34,821 bases of DNA from Pedosphaera sp. (GTDB lineage Bacteria; Verrucomicrobiota; Verrucomicrobiia; Limisphaerales; JADLHS01): NCBI GenBank assembly GCA_009695195.1, contig SIBJ01000037.1, positions 1-34,821 of the forward strand. Direction: 5' to 3'. How positions within the stretch are numbered: the stretch's first letter is position 1; each line of letters opens with the position of its first letter. Shown in pieces: positions 16,269 through 24,274 of this stretch. The notes below the pieces were generated by a model. That model ran no database searches, was not told the DNA's origin, and worked only from the letters and a program-made list of their open reading frames with translations. Position numbers and translations under genes: made by a program.

Positions 16269-18194
16269 ATGACGCGCGAGGAATTTGACGTTCTGGTGCG
16301 CGAAGTCGAACGCGGCGTCGGGCGCGACGCGGTGAAACTTCGCCGGCGCGTGGTGTGGCTCGCGGTCGTGGGCTATGCGGGATTGCTCGCCGGATTGCTG
16401 GCCGTGGTGCTGGTCGCCGCGTTGTTCATCGTGCCCGCCACGTTCACGCACTGGAGCGACGCGATTATTCTCTACGTCGCTGGAATCCTGATGCTGCTCG
16501 GCGGCGGCGCGGCGGTGTTGAAAACTCTCTGGGTCAAACTCAAACCGCCCACGGGCCGCGTCGTCACGCGCGCGGAAGCCCCGCCGCTCTTCGCCGCGCT
16601 GGATGAATTGCAGCGGCAGTTGCGCTCCGCGCCGTTCCACGAAGTCCTCGTCGTGCCCGATTGCAACGCCGCCGTCGTGCAACATCCGCGGCTCGGCGTC
16701 TTCGGCTGGCCGAAAAACTTTCTCCTGCTCGGCCTCCCGTTGCTCGACGGACTCTCCGCCGATGAGATGCGCGCCGTACTCGCGCACGAGTTCGCGCACA
16801 TCTCGCGCCAGCACGGCCGCATGGGCCAGCGGATCTATTGCCTGCGGCGGTCGTGGGAAAAAGTTTTCCAGCAGTTCAACCAGGCCCAGCGGAAGGGCGA
16901 GGTCTCGTTGCGCCCGCTTTATTCCAAATTTCTCGACTGGTTCTGGCCGCGCTTCAACGCCCACGCCTTCGTCCTCTCCCGCGCCGATGAATACGAGGCC
17001 GACAGCGACGCGGCGCGGCTCGTCGGCGCGCCGCACATCGCGTCGGCGCTGCTGTGGATCAAACTTTGCGGGCGGCATTTCGAGGATCACTTCTGGCCTG
17101 ACCTCTGGCAGCGCGCCAACACCGAGCCCGAGCCGCCGCGCGACGCGTTCGCGAACGTGCGCGAGACGGTGCGCGCCGGATTCGCGCCCGCCGAAGTCGC
17201 AACGTGGATCGAACAGGCGTTCCATCAGAAAACCACCAACGCCGACACGCACCCGTGTTTGACCGAGCGGCTCAAGGCCGTGAATCAATACCCCGAGGCC
17301 GCGGCGCGCGATGATTTTCCTGCCGCGCCCAAACCCGTCGCGACGAGCGCGAGCGAAACGTGGTTCGGTGAACTGTTGCCGCGCATCCGCGCCGACCTCG
17401 GCCCGCTCTGGGCCGACGACATCAAGGAGCATTGGCAGGAACGTCACGCGCGCGCCGGCGCGTTGCAGCATCGCCTCGAACGCCTCGACCAGTCCGTGCC
17501 CGCGCCCGACGCGGACGAGGACGCGCTGTGGGACAAGGCGCGCGTGGTGCTGGAGTTGAAGCGCGAGAAGGACGCCGAGCCGTTCCTGCGAAAAATTCTC
17601 GCGCTCAACCCGAAACATTGCGCCGCGAATTTTCAACTCGGCCGCCTGCTGCTCGACGAATCGGATCCCGCCGGCGTCGCGAACCTCGAAGCGGTGATGG
17701 CGGAGGACGACGAAGCCGTGCCCGCGGCGAGCCAGCTTTTGCACGCGCACTACTGGCGCACCGGCCAGACCGAACGCATCAAGGAACTGGAGGCGCGACT
17801 GGACCGTTACGAAAAAAATCTCCAGGACTCGAGCACCGAGCGGAATACGGTCAACGCCAACGACCCGCTCATCCCGCACGGCCTGACCCCGGAAGAACTC
17901 GACGCGCTCCGCAAGGTTTTGGAAACCGAAGCGGATTTGGTGGCGGTGGATTTGGGTCGGAAGGAGCTGAAACATTTTCCGAAGCAAAAACTTTTTCTCC
18001 TCTGCCTGCATCGCCGCCGCGCCTGGCATCGCCTGCCAAATCGCGACATGGAGCAGACGCTTATCCGATGCCTCACGGCCAAAGTCCAGTTGCCGGGCCG
18101 CGTGCTGGTTTTCGCGCCGCGCGGTGATTTCAGCAAGCTCGCCCGCCGCGTCGCCGCGCTGCCGGACGCGGCGGTGTTTCGGCGGGAGAATTGA
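16269..18194 (+). CDS. M48-family membrane metalloprotease with TPR-like tail
   Basis: A 641-residue protein. Two transmembrane helices (about 28-55 and 64-90) precede a zinc peptidase domain with HEFAH at 173-177 and the third ligand Glu241 in SRADEYEAD, the M48 (HtpX/Ste24) signature. The region after 420 is helical and TPR-like (FLRKILALNPKHCAANFQLGRLLLDE). The final 110 residues (GLTPEELDALRKVLETEADL onward) form an extra domain I do not recognise. Membrane protein quality control is the usual role of the family. ATG 16269 lies 8 bp after the upstream stop; a GTG two codons earlier is possible. Coupling with the TPR gene suggests a common complex. Confidence 0.85.
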   Translation: MTREEFDVLVREVERGVGRDAVKLRRRVVWLAVVGYAGLLAGLLAVVLVAALFIVPATFTHWSDAIILYVAGILMLLGGGAAVLKTLWVKLKPPTGRVVTRAEAPPLFAALDELQRQLRSAPFHEVLVVPDCNAAVVQHPRLGVFGWPKNFLLLGLPLLDGLSADEMRAVLAHEFAHISRQHGRMGQRIYCLRRSWEKVFQQFNQAQRKGEVSLRPLYSKFLDWFWPRFNAHAFVLSRADEYEADSDAARLVGAPHIASALLWIKLCGRHFEDHFWPDLWQRANTEPEPPRDAFANVRETVRAGFAPAEVATWIEQAFHQKTTNADTHPCLTERLKAVNQYPEAAARDDFPAAPKPVATSASETWFGELLPRIRADLGPLWADDIKEHWQERHARAGALQHRLERLDQSVPAPDADEDALWDKARVVLELKREKDAEPFLRKILALNPKHCAANFQLGRLLLDESDPAGVANLEAVMAEDDEAVPAASQLLHAHYWRTGQTERIKELEARLDRYEKNLQDSSTERNTVNANDPLIPHGLTPEELDALRKVLETEADLVAVDLGRKELKHFPKQKLFLLCLHRRRAWHRLPNRDMEQTLIRCLTAKVQLPGRVLVFAPRGDFSKLARRVAALPDAAVFRREN

Positions 18195-18217
18195 AACGCA
18201 TTTGGGCGCCAAGAAAT

Positions 18218-18245
18218 GTCGGCTGGAAAAAGTCGGCTGGAAAAA
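18218..18245 (+). repeat. Two tandem 14-bp units
   Basis: GTCGGCTGGAAAAA occurs twice back to back, 39 bases before the ATG of the small gene at 18285. The units sit in the gap behind the M48 gene and may lie in the leader of the next operon. Copy number could vary between strains by slippage; a regulatory role is only a possibility. Confidence 0.6.
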
Positions 18246-18284
18246 GTTTGCTGCGCGTCCGGTTTGAGGCACATTGCCGCCGCC

Positions 18285-18836
18285 ATGAACACGACCACGC
18301 TCGCCGACAAACTCGGCCAGCCGACACACGATTCAGCGTTGCTGCAAAAGGCGCACCGCGTGGGATTGGCAGATGCCGGCGCGCTGGAGCGTTTGGCCGT
18401 GGCGCGCGGCTGCTGGCACTACCGACAGCCGGACATGACAGGTTTTCCCGAAGTGATTGAAAGTGAGTTCACCAACGAAGAACTCGCCATCGCGCTGCTC
18501 TCCCCGAGTCTCCCGTATTCGCCGCACACCATCCGACTCGGTGCGGCGATGCTTGGAGCGACCGGCAACCGCCCGGATCAACTCGCCCAACTGGCCAAAG
18601 CCGAAAGCTGTGAATTGGGGGTGCGTTACATTGCAAAAGCCGGGCGGCGGTTCGAACCGGATAATGTGTTTTGGCAGGAATTGCTGGACCGCGTCCCGGA
18701 ATCCGGCGGGCTGGAGGACGGCGTCTTTCCCCACCCGACGCGATTCGTTTCGATGACGGGTTTCACCCGGAACGGACCCGGCCTGGTGACGGTCTGGATC
18801 CGCCCGCGCGCCGACCTTGTTTTCGCTCATGGATAA
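18285..18836 (+). CDS. Unknown protein, partner of a nucleotidyltransferase-like gene
   Basis: A 183-residue soluble protein that I do not recognise. It looks mostly helical, with HRVGLADAGALERLAVARGC near the start and a repeat-like middle (NEELAIALLSPSLPYSPHTIRLGAAMLGATGN). It has no membrane helix or signal peptide. Its last 8 bases overlap the start of the next gene, so the two are translationally coupled and probably form a complex or a sequential pair. By analogy with two-gene nucleotidyltransferase modules it might be the antitoxin or adaptor, but that is inference from order and overlap only. Confidence 0.6.
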   Translation: MNTTTLADKLGQPTHDSALLQKAHRVGLADAGALERLAVARGCWHYRQPDMTGFPEVIESEFTNEELAIALLSPSLPYSPHTIRLGAAMLGATGNRPDQLAQLAKAESCELGVRYIAKAGRRFEPDNVFWQELLDRVPESGGLEDGVFPHPTRFVSMTGFTRNGPGLVTVWIRPRADLVFAHG

Positions 18837-19395
18837 TCCGTCCCTGATCCTGCTCACCGTGGACCGGCGGCTCGATCATGAGGTTCGACTGGTTCTCTAC
18901 GGACGATCCGCCGTCTGTCTCGGATTCGAAAACTCACCGCCCGAGGCTGCAAAAACCCAGGACGTGGACGCCATCCTTTCGTTTGCGCAATCGAAGGAAC
19001 TGGAGCGCGATCCCGGCTTTTGGGATGCCGTCGAAGGCGCGAACGTCGAACTCGCCGCGCGCGGCCTTTACATGACGCATCTGTTCAGTGAACAGGAAAT
19101 TTTCCTGCGCCGCGAATGGGAGCCGCGCATTGTGCCGGTCACCCGTCCCGCCCTGCGTTGGCTCCGGCTCTTCCGCCCGGCGACGGTTGACCTCGTCTTG
19201 ACCAAAATGATGCGGGGCGCCGATCCGCAAGACATGACGGACGCGGAGTTCATGATTCGCCATGACCGGATCACCGAAGCTCAAATGCTCGATGCATTCG
19301 CGCAACTGAGGCCTTTCGAATTGGTGGAGCTGCGCGATGCTTTCAACCGCGCCAAACCCGCCGTGCTGAAATTTGCGCAAACGTTTTCCCAATGA
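18829..19395 (+). CDS. Nucleotidyltransferase-like protein (DUF6036/MNT type)
   Basis: A 188-residue protein with the outline of a minimal nucleotidyltransferase. LVLYGRSAV (22-29) resembles the GG/GRxA substrate loop, TQDVDAIL supplies paired aspartates 45 and 47, and DLVLTKMMRGADPQDMTDAE (121-140) resembles the conserved D-x4-K...RDxxD block of DUF6036 and AbiEii-like proteins. Such proteins occur in toxin-antitoxin and phage-defence pairs, and some transfer nucleotides to tRNA or to a partner protein. The GS motif is degenerate (GRS), so activity is not assured. It overlaps the preceding gene by 8 bp and the aldehyde dehydrogenase start by 4 bp (ATGA). Confidence 0.5.
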   Translation: MDNPSLILLTVDRRLDHEVRLVLYGRSAVCLGFENSPPEAAKTQDVDAILSFAQSKELERDPGFWDAVEGANVELAARGLYMTHLFSEQEIFLRREWEPRIVPVTRPALRWLRLFRPATVDLVLTKMMRGADPQDMTDAEFMIRHDRITEAQMLDAFAQLRPFELVELRDAFNRAKPAVLKFAQTFSQ

Positions 19396-20831
19396 CGAAC
19401 AACATTCCCCACATCCCCGCGCTCCGGCGCGGCAAGGCCTACGAAAGCCTTGACACCGTCGAGGTGAAAGACTTTCGCACCGGCGAAGTCAAAGCCACCG
19501 TAAGCCAGATCAACGCCGGCATCGTTCGCAAAGATTTGCAGCGCGTCAGCGAGGCGCAGGCGGCGTTGAAAAAGTTTTCTGTCGTGCAGCTCATCGAGAT
19601 TTGCGCGATGACCGGTGAGCAATTTCTCAACGGCACGCTGCCGCTCGGCGACAAGGGCCACACGCAATCGCCACAGCAATACGTCGAGACGCTTTCAAGC
19701 ACGAGCGGGCTGCCGCATGTGATGGTGCGACGGAACATGGAGAAGATTCACCTCGCGCTGACCAACATGAAGACGGTGCTCAACGGATTGTCGCGCGGTT
19801 TGGACCTTTCGATCCTCGATTCCGGCAGCGGCGAGCAGTTCGGCACGCGGCTGAGTTTTTTCCCGACGACCAGCGCGCTCGGATTGGTGATGCCGAGCAA
19901 TTCGCCAGCGGTGAATTCGCTCTGGCTGCCGGCCATCGCGCTCAAGACGCCGGTCATCATCAAGCCCGGCAAGGAAGAGCCGTGGACGCCGTATCGGTTG
20001 ATCCAGGCCTTCATCGCGGCGGGCGCGCCGGCGGAGGCGTTCGGGTTTTATCCGACCGATCACGAAGGCGCGGGTGAGATTTTGAAAACGTGCGGGCGCG
20101 CGCTGATCTTCGGCGACAAGTCCACCACGGCGCAGTACGCGAACATTCCGGCGATCCAGGTTCACGGGCCGGGCTGGAGCAAGATTCTCATCGGCGACGA
20201 TTGCATCGAGCACTGGCGCGATTATGTGGATGTGATGGTGAGCGCCATCAGCGACAATGGCGGGCGCTCGTGCATCAACGCCTCGGCGGTGGTCGTGCCG
20301 AAGTACGCCGCAGAGATCGCGGACGCGCTGGCGCAACGACTCGGGCCGATTCAGCCGACGAGCGCGGATAATCCGGACGCGAAACTTTCCGGTTTCGCGA
20401 ATCCGAAGATGGCGGACTTCATTGACGGCGCAATTGAAGACGGCTTGAAAACTTCCGGCGCGACGGACGTGACGGCGAAGTACCGCGGCGGTGTGCGCAA
20501 AGTGAATTTCGACGGCGGCACGTTCGTGCGCCCGACCATCGTGTTGTGCGATTCATTCCAACATCCGCTGGCGAATCGAGAATTTCTTTGTCCCTATGCG
20601 AGCGTCGTGCAAGTGTCGCAAAACAAAATGCTCGAGCAGATCGGTTACACGCTCGCCGCCTCGGTCATCACGAAGGACGCGGCGTTCATCGAACAGGTGA
20701 TGGCGTATCCGCACATCGAACGGTTGAACATCGGCCCGGTCTCGACGATGAAGATTTCGTGGGACCAGCCGCACGAAGGAAACATGTTCGAGTTTCTCTG
20801 GCAGCGGCGGAGCATCGAGCGCGCGTGGTAG
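19392..20831 (+). CDS. Aldehyde dehydrogenase family protein
   Basis: A 479-residue NAD(P)-dependent enzyme of the ALDH superfamily. Visible motifs are the N-terminal FPTTSALGLVMPSNSPAVNS, the cofactor-binding VIIKPGKEEPWTP (Lys191), and the nucleophile Cys294 in NGGRSCINASAVVV. I could not place the usual catalytic glutamate of the ELGG motif; the equivalent region reads QVHGPGWSKILIG. That makes it closer to acylating (CoA-dependent) aldehyde dehydrogenases or a divergent branch. It starts on an ATGA overlap with the gene before it and is followed after 26 bp by an iron-type alcohol dehydrogenase, so the pair probably interconverts an alcohol, an aldehyde and an acid or acyl-CoA. Confidence 0.75.
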   Translation: MTNNIPHIPALRRGKAYESLDTVEVKDFRTGEVKATVSQINAGIVRKDLQRVSEAQAALKKFSVVQLIEICAMTGEQFLNGTLPLGDKGHTQSPQQYVETLSSTSGLPHVMVRRNMEKIHLALTNMKTVLNGLSRGLDLSILDSGSGEQFGTRLSFFPTTSALGLVMPSNSPAVNSLWLPAIALKTPVIIKPGKEEPWTPYRLIQAFIAAGAPAEAFGFYPTDHEGAGEILKTCGRALIFGDKSTTAQYANIPAIQVHGPGWSKILIGDDCIEHWRDYVDVMVSAISDNGGRSCINASAVVVPKYAAEIADALAQRLGPIQPTSADNPDAKLSGFANPKMADFIDGAIEDGLKTSGATDVTAKYRGGVRKVNFDGGTFVRPTIVLCDSFQHPLANREFLCPYASVVQVSQNKMLEQIGYTLAASVITKDAAFIEQVMAYPHIERLNIGPVSTMKISWDQPHEGNMFEFLWQRRSIERAW

Positions 20832-20857
20832 CGGCTTTGCCGACGGCCATTTGAACA

Positions 20858-22027
20858 ATGCGAGGCACACCACAGTCTGACAACGACATGATGCCGCTTC
20901 CCGATTTAGATTTCGGTTCCCGCACGCGCGTCGTCTCCGGCGCGGGCAGCGCGGAGCGTGTGGGCGAACTCGCGCGTGAACTGGGCGCGAAAAAAGTTTT
21001 GCTCGTCACTGACGCGGGCATCGTCGCGGCGGGACACGCGGGGCGGGCGCAGAAAAATCTCGAGGCCGCCGGTTTGAGCGTGACCGTGTTTGATCGCGCG
21101 AAGGAAAATCCCACCACGAAGTGCGTGGACGATTGCGTGGTGGTGGCGCAGGCGGCGGGGATTGATTTCATCGTCGGCCTGGGCGGCGGCAGTTCGATGG
21201 ACACGGCGAAGGGCGGTAATTTCATCCTGACCAACGGCGGGCGGATGCAGGATTACTGGGGCGTGGGCAAGGCGACGAAGCCGATGCTGCCGTTCATCGC
21301 GATCCCGACGACGGCGGGTACGGGCAGCGAGATGCAAAGCGCCGCGCTCATCGCCGACGAAGTGACGCATCAGAAAATGGCGTGCCTCGATCCGAAGTGC
21401 GCCGCGTGCGTGGCGATTCTCGATCCGGTGCTGACGCTCTCCCAACCGCCGCGCGTCACCGCCTGCACGGGCATTGACGCCATCGCGCACGCCGTCGAGA
21501 CGGCGGTGACGACGAAACGGAATGAGCTGTCGCAGAAACTTTCGCGCGAAGCTTTCCGGCTTTGCATCACGGCGTTCACGGAAGTGTTGCGGCAACCGGA
21601 CCAGCTCCAGGCCCGCGCGCGGATGCAACTGGGCGCGGCATACGCGGGCGCGGCGATCGAACACTCAATGCTCGGCGCGGCGCACGCGGCGGCGAATCCG
21701 TTGACGGCGCATTTTGGAATCGTCCACGGCCACGCCGTCGGATTGATGTTGCCGCACGTGGTGCGGTTCAACGCGGCGGACGCGGTCACGCGGGAGATTT
21801 ACGCGGAGCTGAATCCGGGTGAGCGCGGGGTGGACGAACTGGTGAAGCGATTGGCGCAACTCGTGGACCTCGCCGGGCTGCCGCGCACGCTGGCCGCTTG
21901 CGGCGTGGAGCGCGCGGCCTTGCACATGTTGGCGGAAGAAGCGGCGAAGCAATGGACCGCCTCGTTCAATCCGCGGCCGGTGGGCGCGACGGATTTTCTC
22001 CGGCTGTACGAGGCGGCGTTCGGCTGA
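20858..22027 (+). CDS. Iron-containing (type III) alcohol dehydrogenase
   Basis: A 389-residue enzyme. The NAD site is GLGGGSSMDTAKG (108-119), with IAIPTTAGTGSEMQ (148-160) after it. Metal ligands expected from FucO-type enzymes are Asp207 and His211 in TGIDAIAHAVE and His290 in GIVHGHAVGLMLPHV. The fourth ligand position appears as Asn280 in HAAANPLTAH. This HAAANP form is, as I recall, a recurrent subfamily variant. The start could be ATG 20858, 20888 or 20891; none has a good ribosome site. It follows the aldehyde dehydrogenase in the same operon, and its stop lies one base from the convergent lipoprotein gene. Confidence 0.85.
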   Translation: MRGTPQSDNDMMPLPDLDFGSRTRVVSGAGSAERVGELARELGAKKVLLVTDAGIVAAGHAGRAQKNLEAAGLSVTVFDRAKENPTTKCVDDCVVVAQAAGIDFIVGLGGGSSMDTAKGGNFILTNGGRMQDYWGVGKATKPMLPFIAIPTTAGTGSEMQSAALIADEVTHQKMACLDPKCAACVAILDPVLTLSQPPRVTACTGIDAIAHAVETAVTTKRNELSQKLSREAFRLCITAFTEVLRQPDQLQARARMQLGAAYAGAAIEHSMLGAAHAAANPLTAHFGIVHGHAVGLMLPHVVRFNAADAVTREIYAELNPGERGVDELVKRLAQLVDLAGLPRTLAACGVERAALHMLAEEAAKQWTASFNPRPVGATDFLRLYEAAFG

Positions 22028-22028
22028 A

Positions 22029-22406
22029 CTACTTGCCGAGGATGCGCAACGTGTAGAGCGGCGAGATGGCGCTGTCGGGTTGCGGCGGCAGGCCCATGGC
22101 GTTGTATTTGAAGTCGAACTTGTAGCGGTATTGCACCACGCTCTTGTCTGCGGGCACCGGCACGAGGCCTTCCCAACGATCGGACATGCGCAAGGTCTGG
22201 CGCATCGGGTAGAACTCCGAGCCGACGTTGACGTAGGGCTGGATGGTTTCCCACCGGAGCGATTGCTGGCGCGTGGTGAAGGCGACTTCCACGGGATAAA
22301 GGTGGGTGGCGTTGCGGACCTGCTGCTTGGGCGTCAAGTTCGTGAACACGGTGGAACAGCCCGCCAGAAGCAGCGGTGCCAGCAGCAGCGGCAAAAATCT
22401 TTTCAT
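22029..22406 (-). CDS. Small outer-envelope lipoprotein
   Basis: A 125-residue protein with a lipoprotein signal peptide: MKRFLPLLLAPLLLAGC, where LLAG precedes Cys17 as the lipidation site. The mature part (HLYPVEVAFTTRQQSLRWETIQPYVNVGSEFYPM) looks beta-rich and ends in a conserved-looking YTLRILGK. I do not know its function. A second ATG immediately upstream (22409) is an equal alternative start. It lies convergent to the alcohol dehydrogenase with a 1-bp gap, and head to head with the PpiD-like gene, with which it could share envelope roles. Confidence 0.7.
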   Translation of the reverse strand: MKRFLPLLLAPLLLAGCSTVFTNLTPKQQVRNATHLYPVEVAFTTRQQSLRWETIQPYVNVGSEFYPMRQTLRMSDRWEGLVPVPADKSVVQYRYKFDFKYNAMGLPPQPDSAISPLYTLRILGK

Positions 22407-22469
22407 CATGCCGGGCAGCGTGGCGGAGCGGGCGCGGGTTGTAAAGGTGGATTTGACCGCTTTTTGCGT

Positions 22470-22498
22470 TTGACCCGGCGCGGCGCGGGCGGTTAGCT
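22470..22498 (+). promoter_or_regulatory. Possible promoter of the PpiD-like gene
   Basis: TTGACC (22470-22475) and TTAGCT (22493-22498) are separated by 17 bases and end 20 bases before ATG 22519. The spacer is extremely GC-rich. The -35 box is good and the -10 box fair. Confidence 0.35.
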
Positions 22499-22518
22499 TG
22501 CGCGCCCTTGTACATGCT

Positions 22519-24195
22519 ATGATCGGGACAATTCGCAAACATTCGAAGGTGCTGTGGGCCATCATCATCACGATCGTGATCATCACGTTCGTGTTCTGGG
22601 GCTCGCAGCCCTCCAAAACCACCGATCGCGGCCGCACGCCGGGCTACCTCGGCAGCATCAGCGGCGTTCCGATCAAGCTGGAGGATTATTACAACGCCGA
22701 ACGCGAGGTCGCCCTCGGGTATTACTTCAACTACGGCGAGTTTCCCGGCGACGAAGCCAAGCGCGTGGGTTTCGATGTCGGCCGCGAAACCTACATCCGG
22801 CTCTTCATCCTGCATAAGCTCGAGGAACTCGACATTCACGTGAGCGACGAGACCGTCACGCAAAAGGCCGGCGAAATCATGCGCATGGTCGGCCGCGGCA
22901 CTCCGGCGCCCTTCGCCGCGTTTGAAAAGAACGTGCTCAATGCCCACGGCCTCTCGGCGCTGGATTTCACGCGCTGGGTCCGGAATGAACTCGGCCGCCA
23001 GCAACTCGTGAACGCCGTCGCTGCCGCCGGCCGCCTCGTCACGCCGCAGGAGGCGCGCGTGCTTTACGAACGCGAGAACGAGGAACTCGCCACCGAGGCC
23101 GTTTTCTTTTCCGCCACGAACTACCTTTCCACCGTCACCGTTTCGCCCGAAGGCGTGAACCAGTTTTGGACCAACCAGATGTCGCGCTACCGCCTGCCGG
23201 AGCGCGTGCAGGTCCGCTACGTCGCGTTCGACGTCTCGAATTACCTCGCGCAGGCCGAGGCGGATTTGATGAAGACGAATCTCACGGAGCTGGTGGAAGG
23301 CAACTACGCGCGCCTGGGAACGAACCTCTATCGCGAAGCGAAAACGCCAGAGGAGGCGAAGGCCAAAATCCGCGCCGACATCATCAAGGAAGTCGCGGGC
23401 CTGAGTGCGCGCCGGGACGCGAACAACTTCGCCAACGTGCTCGACGACAAAAAATCCACGCCGCCGCGGATCGACGACCTCGACAAGCTCGCCGCCGAAC
23501 AGAAGCTGACGGTCAAGGTCAGCGCGCCATTCGATGCCGAGGAAGGCCCGAAAGAAATGGTCGTGCTCGCCAGCTTCATCAAGGAATCGTTCAAGCGCAC
23601 GCCCGAAGATCTCTTCGCTGGCCCGCTCGGCGGACGCGACGCCGCCTACGTGATCGCGCTCGACAAACGTCTGCCCAGCGAAATTCCGCCGTTGGAATCC
23701 ATCCGCGAAAAAGTCACCGCGGATTTCAAATTCAGCCAGGCCGTGCTCGCCGCGCACCGGGCGGGCGAATCCCTCGCCCTCGCGCTCACCAACGGACTTG
23801 CCGCGGGCAAAAAGTTCACGAGCCTCTGCGTGGCCGCCGGTGCCATACCGGTGCCCCTGCCGCCGGTCTCCTTGAGCACGCGCGCCGTGCCGGAAATCGA
23901 GGAACACGTGAGCCTCTATCAATACAAGCAGGCGGCGTTCACCACGCAGGCCGGCAAGTCCAGCGGCTTCATCACCACGGCTGACGGCGGCTTCGTGCTG
24001 TTCGTCCGCGACCGGCTGCCACTCGAACTGGCCAAGATGACCAAGGACCTGCCCGCGTTCATCAATGCCGTGCGCGCGACCCGCCAGAACGAAGCTTACA
24101 GCGACTGGTTCCGCCGCGAGGCCGACCGCGCGCTCCGCGAGACGCCGCTCTACCAGCAGCAACGGCCCCAGCCCGGCGCGCCGGCCAAGAAATAG
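22519..24195 (+). CDS. PpiD/SurA-like membrane-anchored periplasmic folding factor
   Basis: A 558-residue protein that starts MIGTIRKHSKVLWAIIITIV, a basic stretch followed by a single transmembrane helix (about 11-31), as in PpiD. The SurA_N-like chaperone region follows (LGSISGVPIKLEDYYNAERE through FTRWVRNELGRQQLVNAV). The remainder is long and helical with a weak parvulin-like part, so peptidyl-prolyl isomerase activity is uncertain and a chaperone role for outer-membrane proteins is more secure. ATG 22519 is chosen over a TTG at 22498. The tail is Gln/Pro-rich and ends AKK. Confidence 0.8.
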   Translation: MIGTIRKHSKVLWAIIITIVIITFVFWGSQPSKTTDRGRTPGYLGSISGVPIKLEDYYNAEREVALGYYFNYGEFPGDEAKRVGFDVGRETYIRLFILHKLEELDIHVSDETVTQKAGEIMRMVGRGTPAPFAAFEKNVLNAHGLSALDFTRWVRNELGRQQLVNAVAAAGRLVTPQEARVLYERENEELATEAVFFSATNYLSTVTVSPEGVNQFWTNQMSRYRLPERVQVRYVAFDVSNYLAQAEADLMKTNLTELVEGNYARLGTNLYREAKTPEEAKAKIRADIIKEVAGLSARRDANNFANVLDDKKSTPPRIDDLDKLAAEQKLTVKVSAPFDAEEGPKEMVVLASFIKESFKRTPEDLFAGPLGGRDAAYVIALDKRLPSEIPPLESIREKVTADFKFSQAVLAAHRAGESLALALTNGLAAGKKFTSLCVAAGAIPVPLPPVSLSTRAVPEIEEHVSLYQYKQAAFTTQAGKSSGFITTADGGFVLFVRDRLPLELAKMTKDLPAFINAVRATRQNEAYSDWFRREADRALRETPLYQQQRPQPGAPAKK

Positions 24196-24274
24196 TTTTG
24201 ACGGACGCGACCACGTCCAACAATCGTGACGTGCCGCCCGTTTCGTTGTAACGTTTCCACGTTTTAACGAACCC

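Noticed and set aside
14275..18329. Long minus-strand open frames opposite the TPR and M48 genes
   Set aside because: They are antisense shadows with low-complexity Arg-rich translations; the plus-strand products carry clear motifs.
24199..24228. Hairpin GGACG/CGTCC behind the PpiD-like gene as a terminator
   Set aside because: The stem is only 5 bp and no T run follows it.
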